The translations under genes were made by a program, and so were the position numbers. From Marinagarivorans algicola (GTDB taxonomy: Bacteria; Pseudomonadota; Gammaproteobacteria; Pseudomonadales; Cellvibrionaceae): DNA of 34,021 nt. Of this stretch, positions 25,816 through 32,851 are shown one piece after another (within the stretch, counting starts at the first letter, position 1; each line of letters starts with the position of its first letter). Where the stretch lies: assembly GCF_001292705.1 (NCBI RefSeq), contig NZ_LGAK01000059.1, positions 1 through 34,021 of the forward strand, in the 5' to 3' direction. The notes under the pieces were generated by a model. It made no database searches and was not told where the DNA came from. It was given only the letters and a program-made list of their open reading frames with translations.

Positions 25816-27987
25816 TTAAAACCTAAATGTTGTTGATAGTCGAGCGTTACGGGGTGCGCCAGGTTGCACCCATACATCTGCAAAAGAGTTGGTATAATAT
25901 TTTTTATCGAACGCATTGCGTATTTCAGCGCTAATTTCAAGAAAATTAGAAACCTCATATTGCGCTGCAAGGCGGAAAGTGGAATAGCTTGGGAGTTTGA
26001 ATGTTTGATCGCTAAAAAAACCATTTCGCTTGTCAACATACGTTACGCCGCCAATAAGTGATAATGTTTTTTCATTAAGAGAAACCTCTTGAATCAATTG
26101 TAGCGTGAACTGATTTTTAGGAATATTGAGTAGGTCGGCACCTGCGGGAATCTCCGTGCCAAAATTAGGGTCTTTAAATGTATTTTTTGTCTCAGCTTTA
26201 ATTAGTGAATAAGATGCCCAAATACTTAATGTATCAGTGATATAGCCATTGAGATCAAATTCAAACCCTTGGCTTTCAGCTTCGCCTATAGCCGTCGCAT
26301 TAAAATCATCATCCACCGTTGAAATGTTTGATTGCGCCACCTTAAAAATAGCGACATTAGCTTCTAGCTGGCCTCCATTGAGTAAAAATTTTACTCCTGT
26401 TTCGGTAGACTGTGATTGATTGGGCTCGAGATTGTTCTCATCGGTTGCCCCTGAAAGTGGACGAAAGTTTTCGCCATACACGGCATACCAAGAAAAAGAC
26501 TCTGTAGTTTTGTAGACTATCCCTAGCTGAGGGCTGATATGAGTATCAGTATATGTTGAGCGGTTATCGAGGGCTCGGTTATTCAAGGTTTGTTGATATT
26601 TATCGATACGGGCACCGATGCGTATATCAAGTTTATCGGTAAGGCTCAGTTGATCTTGAATAAAGAGTCCTTGTGATTTTTGGTGTTCTAATCGATCAGT
26701 ATTGGGGCTTGGTACTGGGAGTATATAGGCACCATAAATAGGATTAAAAACGTTGATTATCTGATTGGTGGTAGCTAATCGTATTCGCTCATTTTCAATC
26801 GGTTGAGTGTCATCAATAGCTGATCCGCGTGCTCGCAAGAACACTTGATCATTTTTAAAGTCGTCAGTATCTAACCCAGCAATGAGGCGGTGCTGAATAT
26901 GACCCGTAAAAAAACTACCATTGGCCTCTACGCGAAAAGCTTGATGATTGGCGTTATAGTCGCGGTATCGACGAAAACGTGTTAAATGTTTGCCATCGCG
27001 CTGTAAAAATTGACGCCCACCATAAAAACCATTTTCTGTGGCAAAGCCTTCTAAGTTAGTATCGCGATAACTAAAGCCTGCTAAGAGGTTCCAGTGCTGA
27101 CTGATTTTGCGCTGAAACTCTAGCTGATGCCCCAATACATCAGCTTCCATTGGCCCGTCACCTGGCTCCCCTAAAAAGCGGCTAATAGGAAGGGCGTTGA
27201 GGTTACCATTAACAGCCGTAATGCCTCGATCAAAAGGTGTGCTTTGATGGCTATATTCGAGTGCATAGGTTAGTTGATTTTTGTCATTGATCTGCCAAGT
27301 CACAGATGGGCTTAGCCCTTGTTTATTGGTTTCTATGGTGTCTCTAAAGCTGTCCGCATCTTCATAAAAACCGACTAATCGCATAGCAATATTTTGAGAG
27401 GCTGTAGTGGTATAGTCGATATCTGCGCGGTAGGTATTAAAGCTGCCCGCCGAGAAGTTCAGTGAACCTGATGTTTCAAAAGTTGGCCGTTTTGTGATTA
27501 AGTTTATTGTGCCACCGGGTTCACCACGACCCAATAGTGCCGCTCGGGGCCCTTTTAATACTTCAACTGCTTCTATTCCTGAAAGATCACGAGCACCGCC
27601 AAAGCCACGGCCAGCATTAAACCCGTTAACTAAGTAATTGCTGGGCAGATTTTCATCGCCTACAAATCCTCGAATCGCAAAACTATTCCAAAGCCCGCCA
27701 AAATTATTTTGACGAGCGACAGAAGCAGAGAGATCTAGTGCTTGGGTTAAGCCCTGTGCCCCCGTATATTGTAATAATTTATCATCAATAATAAGTTCAG
27801 ATTGAGGCGTTTCTAATGTTGCAAAGTCACCTTTATAAGCTTGCTTTACGCCAGTAACGGTAATTGTTTCAATATGGGTGTTGTTATATTTTTGGGGCAA
27901 ATTATCTTCAGCAATAGCATGATTACTCGTTAACAGATAAAGATTAGTACAGCAAAATAACATCGTTTGCGTAAACTGATTTTTCAC
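25816..27987 (-). CDS. TonB-dependent outer-membrane receptor (siderophore-receptor type)
   Basis: 723 residues with a GTG start (AGGA six bases upstream). The signal peptide ends near residue 26 (SNHAIA). The TonB box ETITVTG is at residues 40-46. The plug domain contains SFAIRGFVGDENLPSNYLVN and VEVLKGPRAALLGRGEPGG followed by TINLITKRP, the pattern of TonB siderophore receptors. The beta-barrel follows and ends in the terminal Phe needed for outer-membrane assembly (RLSTTFRF). The related receptors take up iron chelates, but the neighbouring COG0523 GTPase and DUF1826 genes and the Zur-like site suggest a zinc-linked chelate. This is an inference. Confidence 0.93.
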   Translation of the reverse strand: MKNQFTQTMLFCCTNLYLLTSNHAIAEDNLPQKYNNTHIETITVTGVKQAYKGDFATLETPQSELIIDDKLLQYTGAQGLTQALDLSASVARQNNFGGLWNSFAIRGFVGDENLPSNYLVNGFNAGRGFGGARDLSGIEAVEVLKGPRAALLGRGEPGGTINLITKRPTFETSGSLNFSAGSFNTYRADIDYTTTASQNIAMRLVGFYEDADSFRDTIETNKQGLSPSVTWQINDKNQLTYALEYSHQSTPFDRGITAVNGNLNALPISRFLGEPGDGPMEADVLGHQLEFQRKISQHWNLLAGFSYRDTNLEGFATENGFYGGRQFLQRDGKHLTRFRRYRDYNANHQAFRVEANGSFFTGHIQHRLIAGLDTDDFKNDQVFLRARGSAIDDTQPIENERIRLATTNQIINVFNPIYGAYILPVPSPNTDRLEHQKSQGLFIQDQLSLTDKLDIRIGARIDKYQQTLNNRALDNRSTYTDTHISPQLGIVYKTTESFSWYAVYGENFRPLSGATDENNLEPNQSQSTETGVKFLLNGGQLEANVAIFKVAQSNISTVDDDFNATAIGEAESQGFEFDLNGYITDTLSIWASYSLIKAETKNTFKDPNFGTEIPAGADLLNIPKNQFTLQLIQEVSLNEKTLSLIGGVTYVDKRNGFFSDQTFKLPSYSTFRLAAQYEVSNFLEISAEIRNAFDKKYYTNSFADVWVQPGAPRNARLSTTFRF

Positions 27988-28076
27988 ATTTTTTCCTAAT
28001 ACAAAAGATAGTTGTGTGGGAGGTAATAATGAGGGAGGAGTAATTACTTGATCTTGGTGTGATTCGTTAGCCCGAT

Positions 28077-28093
28077 ATATCTTTTAAAGATAT
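28077..28093. promoter_or_regulatory. 17-bp perfect palindrome before the TonB receptor gene
   Basis: ATATCTTTTAAAGATAT is symmetric around one T, 90 bases upstream of the receptor start in a 234-base gap, where an operator or promoter would be expected. It does not match the Fur or Zur consensus well. It may be an operator for another regulator. Confidence 0.35.
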
Positions 28094-28221
28094 TTAATGA
28101 TAGGTTAATAAAGTTTAATGAAATGCCTTGTATAAATAACACACTGCATAAACTGCATATTAACAAGGCAGCTCAAGTTACGGCGGCGATACACTCTGGT
28201 TAAATATTTTTCTGAAAAGTA

Positions 28222-28830
28222 TCATGCAGAGGCAAAATCTAAGGTAAGCAATAATCGTCGAGTGTCATTGGTTGCGCTGGGTGAGCGATGTACAAGCCCA
28301 TAGCCTTTATTATCTATCCAGGTCTCACCTTTTAATAAAGCCACGTCGCCAGTCTGTAGGGCGCTAGGCATTGCATCGTGAAGTGGCTCTAAGCCACCGC
28401 TATCAAAGCGCTGTACATGTTCGTGATGGTGCCATTGCGTGGCAACGCCGGCATAAGTGCAAATAAGTCGACAGGGCACTTGGTCAACATGAAATTTAGG
28501 GCACATAGCTTTATTGAGTACAGCCATACGTAAACCGACTTTTTTTAATTCAAATAAACATGAGAACATATCAACCAGTAAATCCACGTCATCAATAAAT
28601 GCTTGTCGATGTGTATTGCATGTAAGTTCATTTTCTAATTGCTTGGTAATATCTTTGGGCGAGCTAATAAAACGCGTCTGAAAACATGGACTCTGCGCTA
28701 AAAGCATTTGAGCATATTGGTTGATATCATTGTGTAGCTGTCTTTGCCATACGGCCATTGATATATGTTGTTGATAAATTTCCGTTAGAGTGTTGGGGTG
28801 AGTATCCAAACTCATTATTTTTTTTAGCAC
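28222..28830 (-). CDS. DUF1826 family protein
   Basis: 202 residues, soluble, no signal peptide. The conserved parts of the family are visible: AVLNKAMCPKFHVDQVPCRL, TYAGVATQWHHHEHVQRFD and ALLKGETWIDN followed by GLVHRSP. The Cys and clustered His (CPKFHVD, WHHHEH, VHRS) could bind metal. DUF1826 genes are often found beside COG0523 zinc-type GTPase genes in Zur regulons, and that is the case here. The biochemical role is unknown. The frame starts with GTG (GAGG nine bases upstream); an ATG five codons later lacks a ribosome site. Confidence 0.8.
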   Translation of the reverse strand: MLKKIMSLDTHPNTLTEIYQQHISMAVWQRQLHNDINQYAQMLLAQSPCFQTRFISSPKDITKQLENELTCNTHRQAFIDDVDLLVDMFSCLFELKKVGLRMAVLNKAMCPKFHVDQVPCRLICTYAGVATQWHHHEHVQRFDSGGLEPLHDAMPSALQTGDVALLKGETWIDNKGYGLVHRSPSATNDTRRLLLTLDFASA

Positions 28831-28885
28831 TGATAAGAGCCTCAGTTTAATGAAAAAAAGCCTGTTACTATAAGGTGCTGCGCTG

Positions 28886-30151
28886 TTAGCCTGGCAGGCT
28901 TTGTGGTGAGTTATCTTCTGTCCAAGTAGGGAAAGGGTCTTCTAGAGTGAGCCAGTACTCTTTACCTGCAAGTAATTGCGCGTCGGTTAATAAGCAGGCA
29001 TCTAACCGGCGATAAACCTCGTGCTTATCTAAGCGTTGCCCAATAAATACTAATTCTTGTCGCATATCACCAAAAGGCTCTACCCAGTTGTCTTTAATTG
29101 ATGCGAGATAGTCTTCATCGTCAGGCCAATTGCTTTTAGGGATGGCCTTCCAGAACATTCCCGCAAAACCATAACGAGCTATACCGCCAGCTTGGTTCCA
29201 TTGCCCTGCAAATTCGGGTCGTGAGGCAAGCCAGAAATAACCTTTAGAGCGAATGAGTTTGCCTGCAAGGTTTTGATCATGCAAAAATTCATGAAATTTT
29301 TGAGGGTGAAACGGTTTACGTGCGCGATAAACAAAGCTCGAAATACCGTACTCTTGTGTTTCGGGTATATGCTCACCACGCATTTCTTTTAGCCAGCCAG
29401 GAGATTGTTGAGCTTTTTCAAAGTTAAATTTTCCTGTACCTAAGACGTGAGTAAGTTCAACCTTGCCGTTTGCGATAGCCTGAATAGTGGCCTCAGGATT
29501 TAGTGTTGCAATAATTGCCTGAATACGCGCTACAGCATCTTGGCTGACTAAATCGATTTTATTAATCAAGATCACATCAGCAAATTCCACTTGATCAATT
29601 AACAGGTCAGCGATTGTTCGTTCGTCTTCCTCGCCAAGGTTCTCGCCTGTTTCTTGAAGATATTTGGCTTCATCGTAGTCATGTAAAAAATTTGCAGCAT
29701 CTACAACGGTAACCATCGTATCGAGCGCTGCAACATCGTGCAGGCTTTGTCCGTTTTCATCAGTGAAGGTAAATGTCTCAGCGACTGGAAGTGGCTCACT
29801 AATACCGGTCGATTCAATAATTAAGTAATCAAAGCGACCTTCTTTGGCCAGTTTACGAACTTCTATGAGTAGGTCTTCTCGTAAGGTACAGCAAATACAG
29901 CCATTACTCATTTCGACTAGTTTTTCTTCACTGCGATTTAATGTGATTTCGTTTTTAATGCTAGCGGCATCAATATTAACCTCGCTCATATCGTTAACAA
30001 TGACAGCCACCCGGTAGCTGCTTCGGTTATGCAGTATTTGGTTGAGTACCGTTGTTTTACCGGCACCAAGAAAGCCAGAAAGTACAGTGACGGGTAATCG
30101 GCCGCATTGCTTAGGTGCAATAGCGCCTTGTGTATCTGTAATTGTTTGCAT
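28886..30151 (-). CDS. COG0523 family GTP-binding metallochaperone, ZigA-like
   Basis: 421 residues. The Walker A motif GFLGAGKTT is at residues 26-34. The family's metal site [12 protein letters not shown] has Cys85, Cys87 and Cys88. [15 protein letters not shown] and ILINKIDLV complete the G domain, and a CobW_C-type C-terminal domain follows ([20 protein letters not shown]). [15 protein letters not shown] is the form seen in ZigA/YciC-type zinc-responsive members, not in CobW or HypB. These proteins are thought to deliver zinc to client enzymes during zinc shortage. It is the first gene of the leftward metal cluster and has a Zur-like dyad 68-91 bases upstream. Confidence 0.92.
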   Translation of the reverse strand: MQTITDTQGAIAPKQCGRLPVTVLSGFLGAGKTTVLNQILHNRSSYRVAVIVNDMSEVNIDAASIKNEITLNRSEEKLVEMSNGCICCTLREDLLIEVRKLAKEGRFDYLIIESTGISEPLPVAETFTFTDENGQSLHDVAALDTMVTVVDAANFLHDYDEAKYLQETGENLGEEDERTIADLLIDQVEFADVILINKIDLVSQDAVARIQAIIATLNPEATIQAIANGKVELTHVLGTGKFNFEKAQQSPGWLKEMRGEHIPETQEYGISSFVYRARKPFHPQKFHEFLHDQNLAGKLIRSKGYFWLASRPEFAGQWNQAGGIARYGFAGMFWKAIPKSNWPDDEDYLASIKDNWVEPFGDMRQELVFIGQRLDKHEVYRRLDACLLTDAQLLAGKEYWLTLEDPFPTWTEDNSPQSLPG

Positions 30152-30218
30152 GTTTTTCTCGTTAGTGTGATCGCCGGTGAATGCAATCTATATGCATATA
30201 CGCCTTATGCATTAAGTA

Positions 30219-30242
30219 GATATGATATACCGTATCATTTTC
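30219..30242 (-). promoter_or_regulatory. Zur-like operator upstream of the COG0523 GTPase gene
   Basis: A dyad of ATGATA and TATCAT separated by five bases sits in an A/T-rich frame bounded by GA and TTTTC. Its left half, GATATGATATA, matches 9 of 11 positions of the gammaproteobacterial Zur half-site GAAATGTTATA. A TTGACA (-35-like) lies 18 bases further upstream on the minus strand at 30261-30266, so bound repressor would cover the -10 region, although no good -10 at standard spacing is seen. The rest of the gap 30152-30496 holds only the promoter candidate at 30430-30458. Confidence 0.5.
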
Positions 30243-30429
30243 ATGCACTGATGAATCACTTGTCAAGATTTATCTTAGATATGAAGGGTAAATGATGAGG
30301 CGCTTCACGCTCTTTTGGGATAAAAGTCTTAGAGACATGCATTTTTTGTAGAGTCGGTATGCGAAGTGCACTCGCCAAGATGACAATGAGAGCTTTGCAT
30401 TGTTTGCGTTTTAGATATGACTGACTTGG

Positions 30430-30458
30430 TTGTGCTATTTGATATTGTTCAGTATTGT
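30430..30458 (+). promoter_or_regulatory. Possible sigma-70 promoter of the ACT-domain gene
   Basis: TTGTGC (30430-30435), a 17-base spacer and TATTGT (30453-30458) lie about 40 bases before the ATG. Both hexamers are imperfect. Confidence 0.35.
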
Positions 30459-30496
30459 ACGCCTAGATAATAAAAATACTCATAAAGGTGATTGAT

Positions 30497-30889
30497 ATGG
30501 TAGGAGTTACGGCACTTAATGAGCTACTGAGCTCGATGAGTCCTGAATTAATGCAGGGCGAATTTGTTTTTTGTACAACTTCTGGTTCACCAGAAAAATA
30601 TCTACCATTAAAGCCCGTGGCTTTTTTTGTCGAGCAGGAAGGTTTAACCCTGATATTACCCAAAGATAAGGCAGTCGCTGCGGGCCTGCCTTTTGATGGC
30701 GTTTTTAGGCAAATTACATTGATGGTGCACTCTAGCCTAGAGGCGGTTGGGCTTACAGCAGCAGTATCGACTAAATTAACCGAAAAAGGTATTAGCGCCA
30801 ATGTTGTAGCCGCTTATTTTCATGATCATATTTTTGTGCCAGCCAATAAGGCTGATGCAGCTTTGTTGGCGTTAAGGGAGTTGGGGTAA
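30497..30889 (+). CDS. Small ACT-domain protein
   Basis: 130 residues from the ATG at 30497, which has AAAGGTG six bases upstream (a GTG three codons earlier has none). The pattern LNELLSSMSPELMQGEFVFC, then LTLILPKDKAVAAGLPFDGV and TLMVHSSLEAVGLTAAVSTK, then GISANVVAAYFHDHIFVP is that of the two-ACT-fold single proteins found in many bacteria (formerly DUF2241). ACT folds bind amino acids, but these small members have no assigned role. It is intact and stands alone, with repeat-rich non-coding DNA downstream. Confidence 0.88.
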   Translation: MVGVTALNELLSSMSPELMQGEFVFCTTSGSPEKYLPLKPVAFFVEQEGLTLILPKDKAVAAGLPFDGVFRQITLMVHSSLEAVGLTAAVSTKLTEKGISANVVAAYFHDHIFVPANKADAALLALRELG

Positions 30890-30910
30890 TAGGCTAGGTT
30901 AAAAAATGAT

Positions 30911-30930
30911 TGCCTGTCCTTGCAAGTGCC
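30911..30930 (+). repeat. TGCCTGTC-family repeat, copy a
   Basis: TGCCTGTCCTTGCAAGTGCC. It differs from copy b at two positions. CTTGCAA inside it can pair (one G:T) with TTGCAGG just downstream, so the unit is hairpin-forming like REP elements. Confidence 0.6.
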
Positions 30931-31152
30931 TTTTGCAGGTGTTGATCTGAAATTTCACGCCTTGATGTGGCACCGCCGCGTATAGATTTCTCTGGCGCGT
31001 TCAAGCCATCCATGGGCACTCCATACGCGTTCCTGACGCATAAGGGCCTGAGAAATCAATCCCCGTCGGTTTTAAACGTACGTATCTGTAAGTTTGTTAA
31101 AACCAAATGATATTAGTTTTGAGTGTTTATGCTTGGAGGTTATTAAAGCGAG

Positions 31153-31172
31153 TGCCTGTCCTTGCGAGTGCT
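31153..31172 (+). repeat. TGCCTGTC-family repeat, copy b
   Basis: TGCCTGTCCTTGCGAGTGCT, 242 bases after copy a in the same orientation, followed at once by a 7-bp perfect hairpin. Confidence 0.6.
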
Positions 31173-31331
31173 TACCAAGTTATTAACTTGGGGTTATTTA
31201 TGCTTTTTATTAAATTAATGCGCTAGTAGCGATTATTTTAACGTGACGCCATGATAGTCGATAAAACTAAGTGTCATTTTCTTTTTAGCATGCCTGTCTA
31301 AGTAGATTATTAAAAAGAGGGATAAAAAGAG

Positions 31332-31351
31332 TGCCTGTCTCTGTAAGTGTT
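31332..31351 (+). repeat. TGCCTGTC-family repeat, copy c
   Basis: TGCCTGTCTCTGTAAGTGTT. GCCTGT at its start pairs with ACAGGC at 31357-31362, giving a REP-like hairpin. A partial copy (TGCCTGTCTAAGTAG) begins at 31291. Confidence 0.55.
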
Positions 31352-31570
31352 CGCGAACAGGCCAGCCATGAATACACGTTGAGGCTTATTGATACTAGGC
31401 ATTAAACTGAAAATAGTGTTTACTCGATCTGTCATGGGTAAATCTTGTGGGTTGTTTGATGTCAGAAACCAAATTATCTCAAAATTTACCCGTGACACCT
31501 ACCGATATTACAAAATCCTACTTTTCTTCCCTCAAAGCCTAAATGACTGTTTTGGACTTATTGTGGTACC

Positions 31571-31590
31571 TAAAACTGTCCGAAGTGTTG
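31571..31590 (+). repeat. Dispersed 20-base repeat, copy 2
   Basis: TAAAACTGTCCGAAGTGTTG, matching 20945-20964 with two mismatches, in the same orientation. Confidence 0.5.
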
Positions 31591-31697
31591 CATTATAATA
31601 TCCTTATGGGTATTGGTTTTTATTATCAAAGTATTATTACTTGTACAGCTAGGGCCGTTTAAGTGTCGTGCTTCTGTATTTTTGATGAATTAATAAG

Positions 31698-32249
31698 CTA
31701 AATTTCATCGTGCCACTTGTCTTCAATAATTTCAAGCTCCGCTAACAAAAAGTTTTCTAATGGCTTGGCATTATCCCAGTATATTTTTTTTGCAAAAGGA
31801 TCGTAAGGCACTGTTACTGCCTTATCGTGGTCCATTAATACATACCATTCATCTTGTTCGTTATAGAGTAAAGTCGTGTTCTTTAATGGTTTTTTGTAAA
31901 CGTTTTCAATGAACTCTTGGGTGTCTTCAACTATTTGTGGCAGCGTATTGTTTTTTTTAAACTCCGCTTCATCGTCACTGCTTATGCCAACATATCTATC
32001 TGCTGGCGGCTTATCAATATAACCAAAAGTTAATAGATAATCACAGTAGTCCTTGCAAAATGTAACATTTAATTTTTTTTCCATTAAAGCAATGAAATCA
32101 TCAGAGGCTTTTTCAGAGGTATCTACAATATTACCTCCAAATAACGACATCATTACATCGTATTTTTCCTGCCCATTTTCTTTTAAATAATCAGCTCTGA
32201 AAATTTCATTCCTTTCATTAATTAGTTTATTGATACGATCAGTTTTCAT
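31698..32249 (-). CDS. SUKH (SMI1/KNR4) family immunity protein
   Basis: 183 residues, soluble and acidic. The SMI1/KNR4 pattern is visible: ASDDFIALMEKKLNVTFCKD followed by YCDYLLTFGYIDKPP (the family's start helix and the (Y)xxFLxxxG block), then EDTQEFIENVYKKPL and WYVLMDHDKAVTVPYDPFAKK. SUKH proteins bind and block the nuclease cassettes of polymorphic and contact-dependent toxins and usually lie just downstream of the toxin. Here it starts 19 bases after the stop of the LHH/HNH-type nuclease gene, on the same strand, which is the expected toxin-then-immunity order. Codon use is AT-rich like the rest of this block. Confidence 0.82.
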   Translation of the reverse strand: MKTDRINKLINERNEIFRADYLKENGQEKYDVMMSLFGGNIVDTSEKASDDFIALMEKKLNVTFCKDYCDYLLTFGYIDKPPADRYVGISSDDEAEFKKNNTLPQIVEDTQEFIENVYKKPLKNTTLLYNEQDEWYVLMDHDKAVTVPYDPFAKKIYWDNAKPLENFLLAELEIIEDKWHDEI

Positions 32250-32268
32250 AAAATATAAATCCTAATGT

Positions 32269-32634
32269 TTAAATGTTATTTGATATTTTAGCTCTTCGTT
32301 TCCAATAATTTTCTCTGAAACGATTCCATGATTTTCTTTTTTCTTTATTATTCCTAAAGCTACCTTCAATCATATTATGCAATATTTTTGTTTCTTTTTG
32401 GTGAAGTGTTCTTTCTATTTCGACAACAGGCCCGGGTTCTTTACCAAGCAAATGATGTATCTCAATTCGATATCCATCTGCACCTATAGGAGCATACCCT
32501 TTTGCCATTAAATCTAAATTTGTACCGCCATCATCTAGGATTTTTTTTGCTGGTTCAATTAAGCCTTTCTGGCGTATTAACTTAGGTACGCCTAAATTAA
32601 GATCTTTTTTAAGTAATACGCGACGCCCATCCAC
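32269..32634 (-). CDS. LHH/HNH-type nuclease toxin cassette
   Basis: 121 residues from a GTG at 32634. The sequence VDGRRVLLKKDLNLGVPKLI, then GTNLDLMAKGYAPIGADGYR, IEIHHLLGKEPGPVVEIERT and KETKILHNM, then SWNRFRENYWKRRA follows the pattern of LHH / endonuclease VII-like toxin domains, with the catalytic HH pair in IEIHH and a later His. Such domains are normally the C-terminal end of large secreted proteins. Here it is either a free ORF or the second half of a secreted protein interrupted by the TGA at 32650-32652: the signal-peptide ORF upstream is in the same frame. GAGAGG lies 11 bases before the GTG, so reinitiation is possible. The SUKH gene follows. Confidence 0.75.
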   Translation of the reverse strand: MDGRRVLLKKDLNLGVPKLIRQKGLIEPAKKILDDGGTNLDLMAKGYAPIGADGYRIEIHHLLGKEPGPVVEIERTLHQKETKILHNMIEGSFRNNKEKRKSWNRFRENYWKRRAKISNNI

Positions 32635-32649
32635 TAAGCTAGATACCTC

Positions 32650-32799
32650 TCAGTAGTTTTTGGAGGTGAAAAATTTAGCCCCCATGCCGATTATTCGGTC
32701 CATGTCGGCGGTTAGGTCATCGGTAAAGCAGGCAGATGCCGACAGTATACCGCCAAGCATTAAAGCAAAAAAAGTAAAAGTCTGTAATATTTTTTTCAT
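32650..32799 (-). CDS. 49-residue exported peptide, in frame with the nuclease cassette
   Basis: The ATG at 32799 has AAGGA eight bases upstream, a strong ribosome site. The first 24 residues are a clear export signal (MKKILQTFTFFALMLGG, then ILSASAC), cut either by signal peptidase I at ASA or as a weak lipobox at Cys24. The 25 following residues (FTDDLTADMDRIIGMGAKFF ...) end at TGA. Reading on in the same frame gives EVSSL and then the nuclease protein. So it is either a tiny secreted protein or the amputated start of a secreted toxin (a Trp codon to TGA would be a single change). It begins 52 bases after the stop of the pre-toxin gene (32852-34021). Confidence 0.6.
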   Translation of the reverse strand: MKKILQTFTFFALMLGGILSASACFTDDLTADMDRIIGMGAKFFTSKNY

Positions 32800-32851
32800 T
32801 GTTTATATCCTTAATAATAAGTAGGCCCTGGATAGCCAGAGCGATAAAAAT

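Larger units (their letters stand above)
30890..31697. other. 808-base non-coding region with degenerate interspersed repeats
   Basis: No convincing gene is seen on either strand. The stretch holds three related 20-base repeats plus one partial copy (TGCCTGTC family), a perfect 7-bp hairpin CCAAGTT-ATT-AACTTGG (31175-31191), the palindrome GTTCGCGAAC (31349-31358) and copy 2 of a dispersed 20-mer (31571-31590). It looks like decayed repeat or mobile-element debris at the edge of the toxin locus. Confidence 0.6.

Noticed and set aside
30911-31351. CRISPR-like array from the TGCCTGTC repeats
   Set aside because: Spacing is irregular (242, then about 180 bases), repeats are degenerate and there are no cas genes.
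30890-31697. tRNA or small stable RNA in the long non-coding stretch
   Set aside because: No cloverleaf-like arrangement or conserved tRNA sequence was seen; the hairpins there are short repeats.
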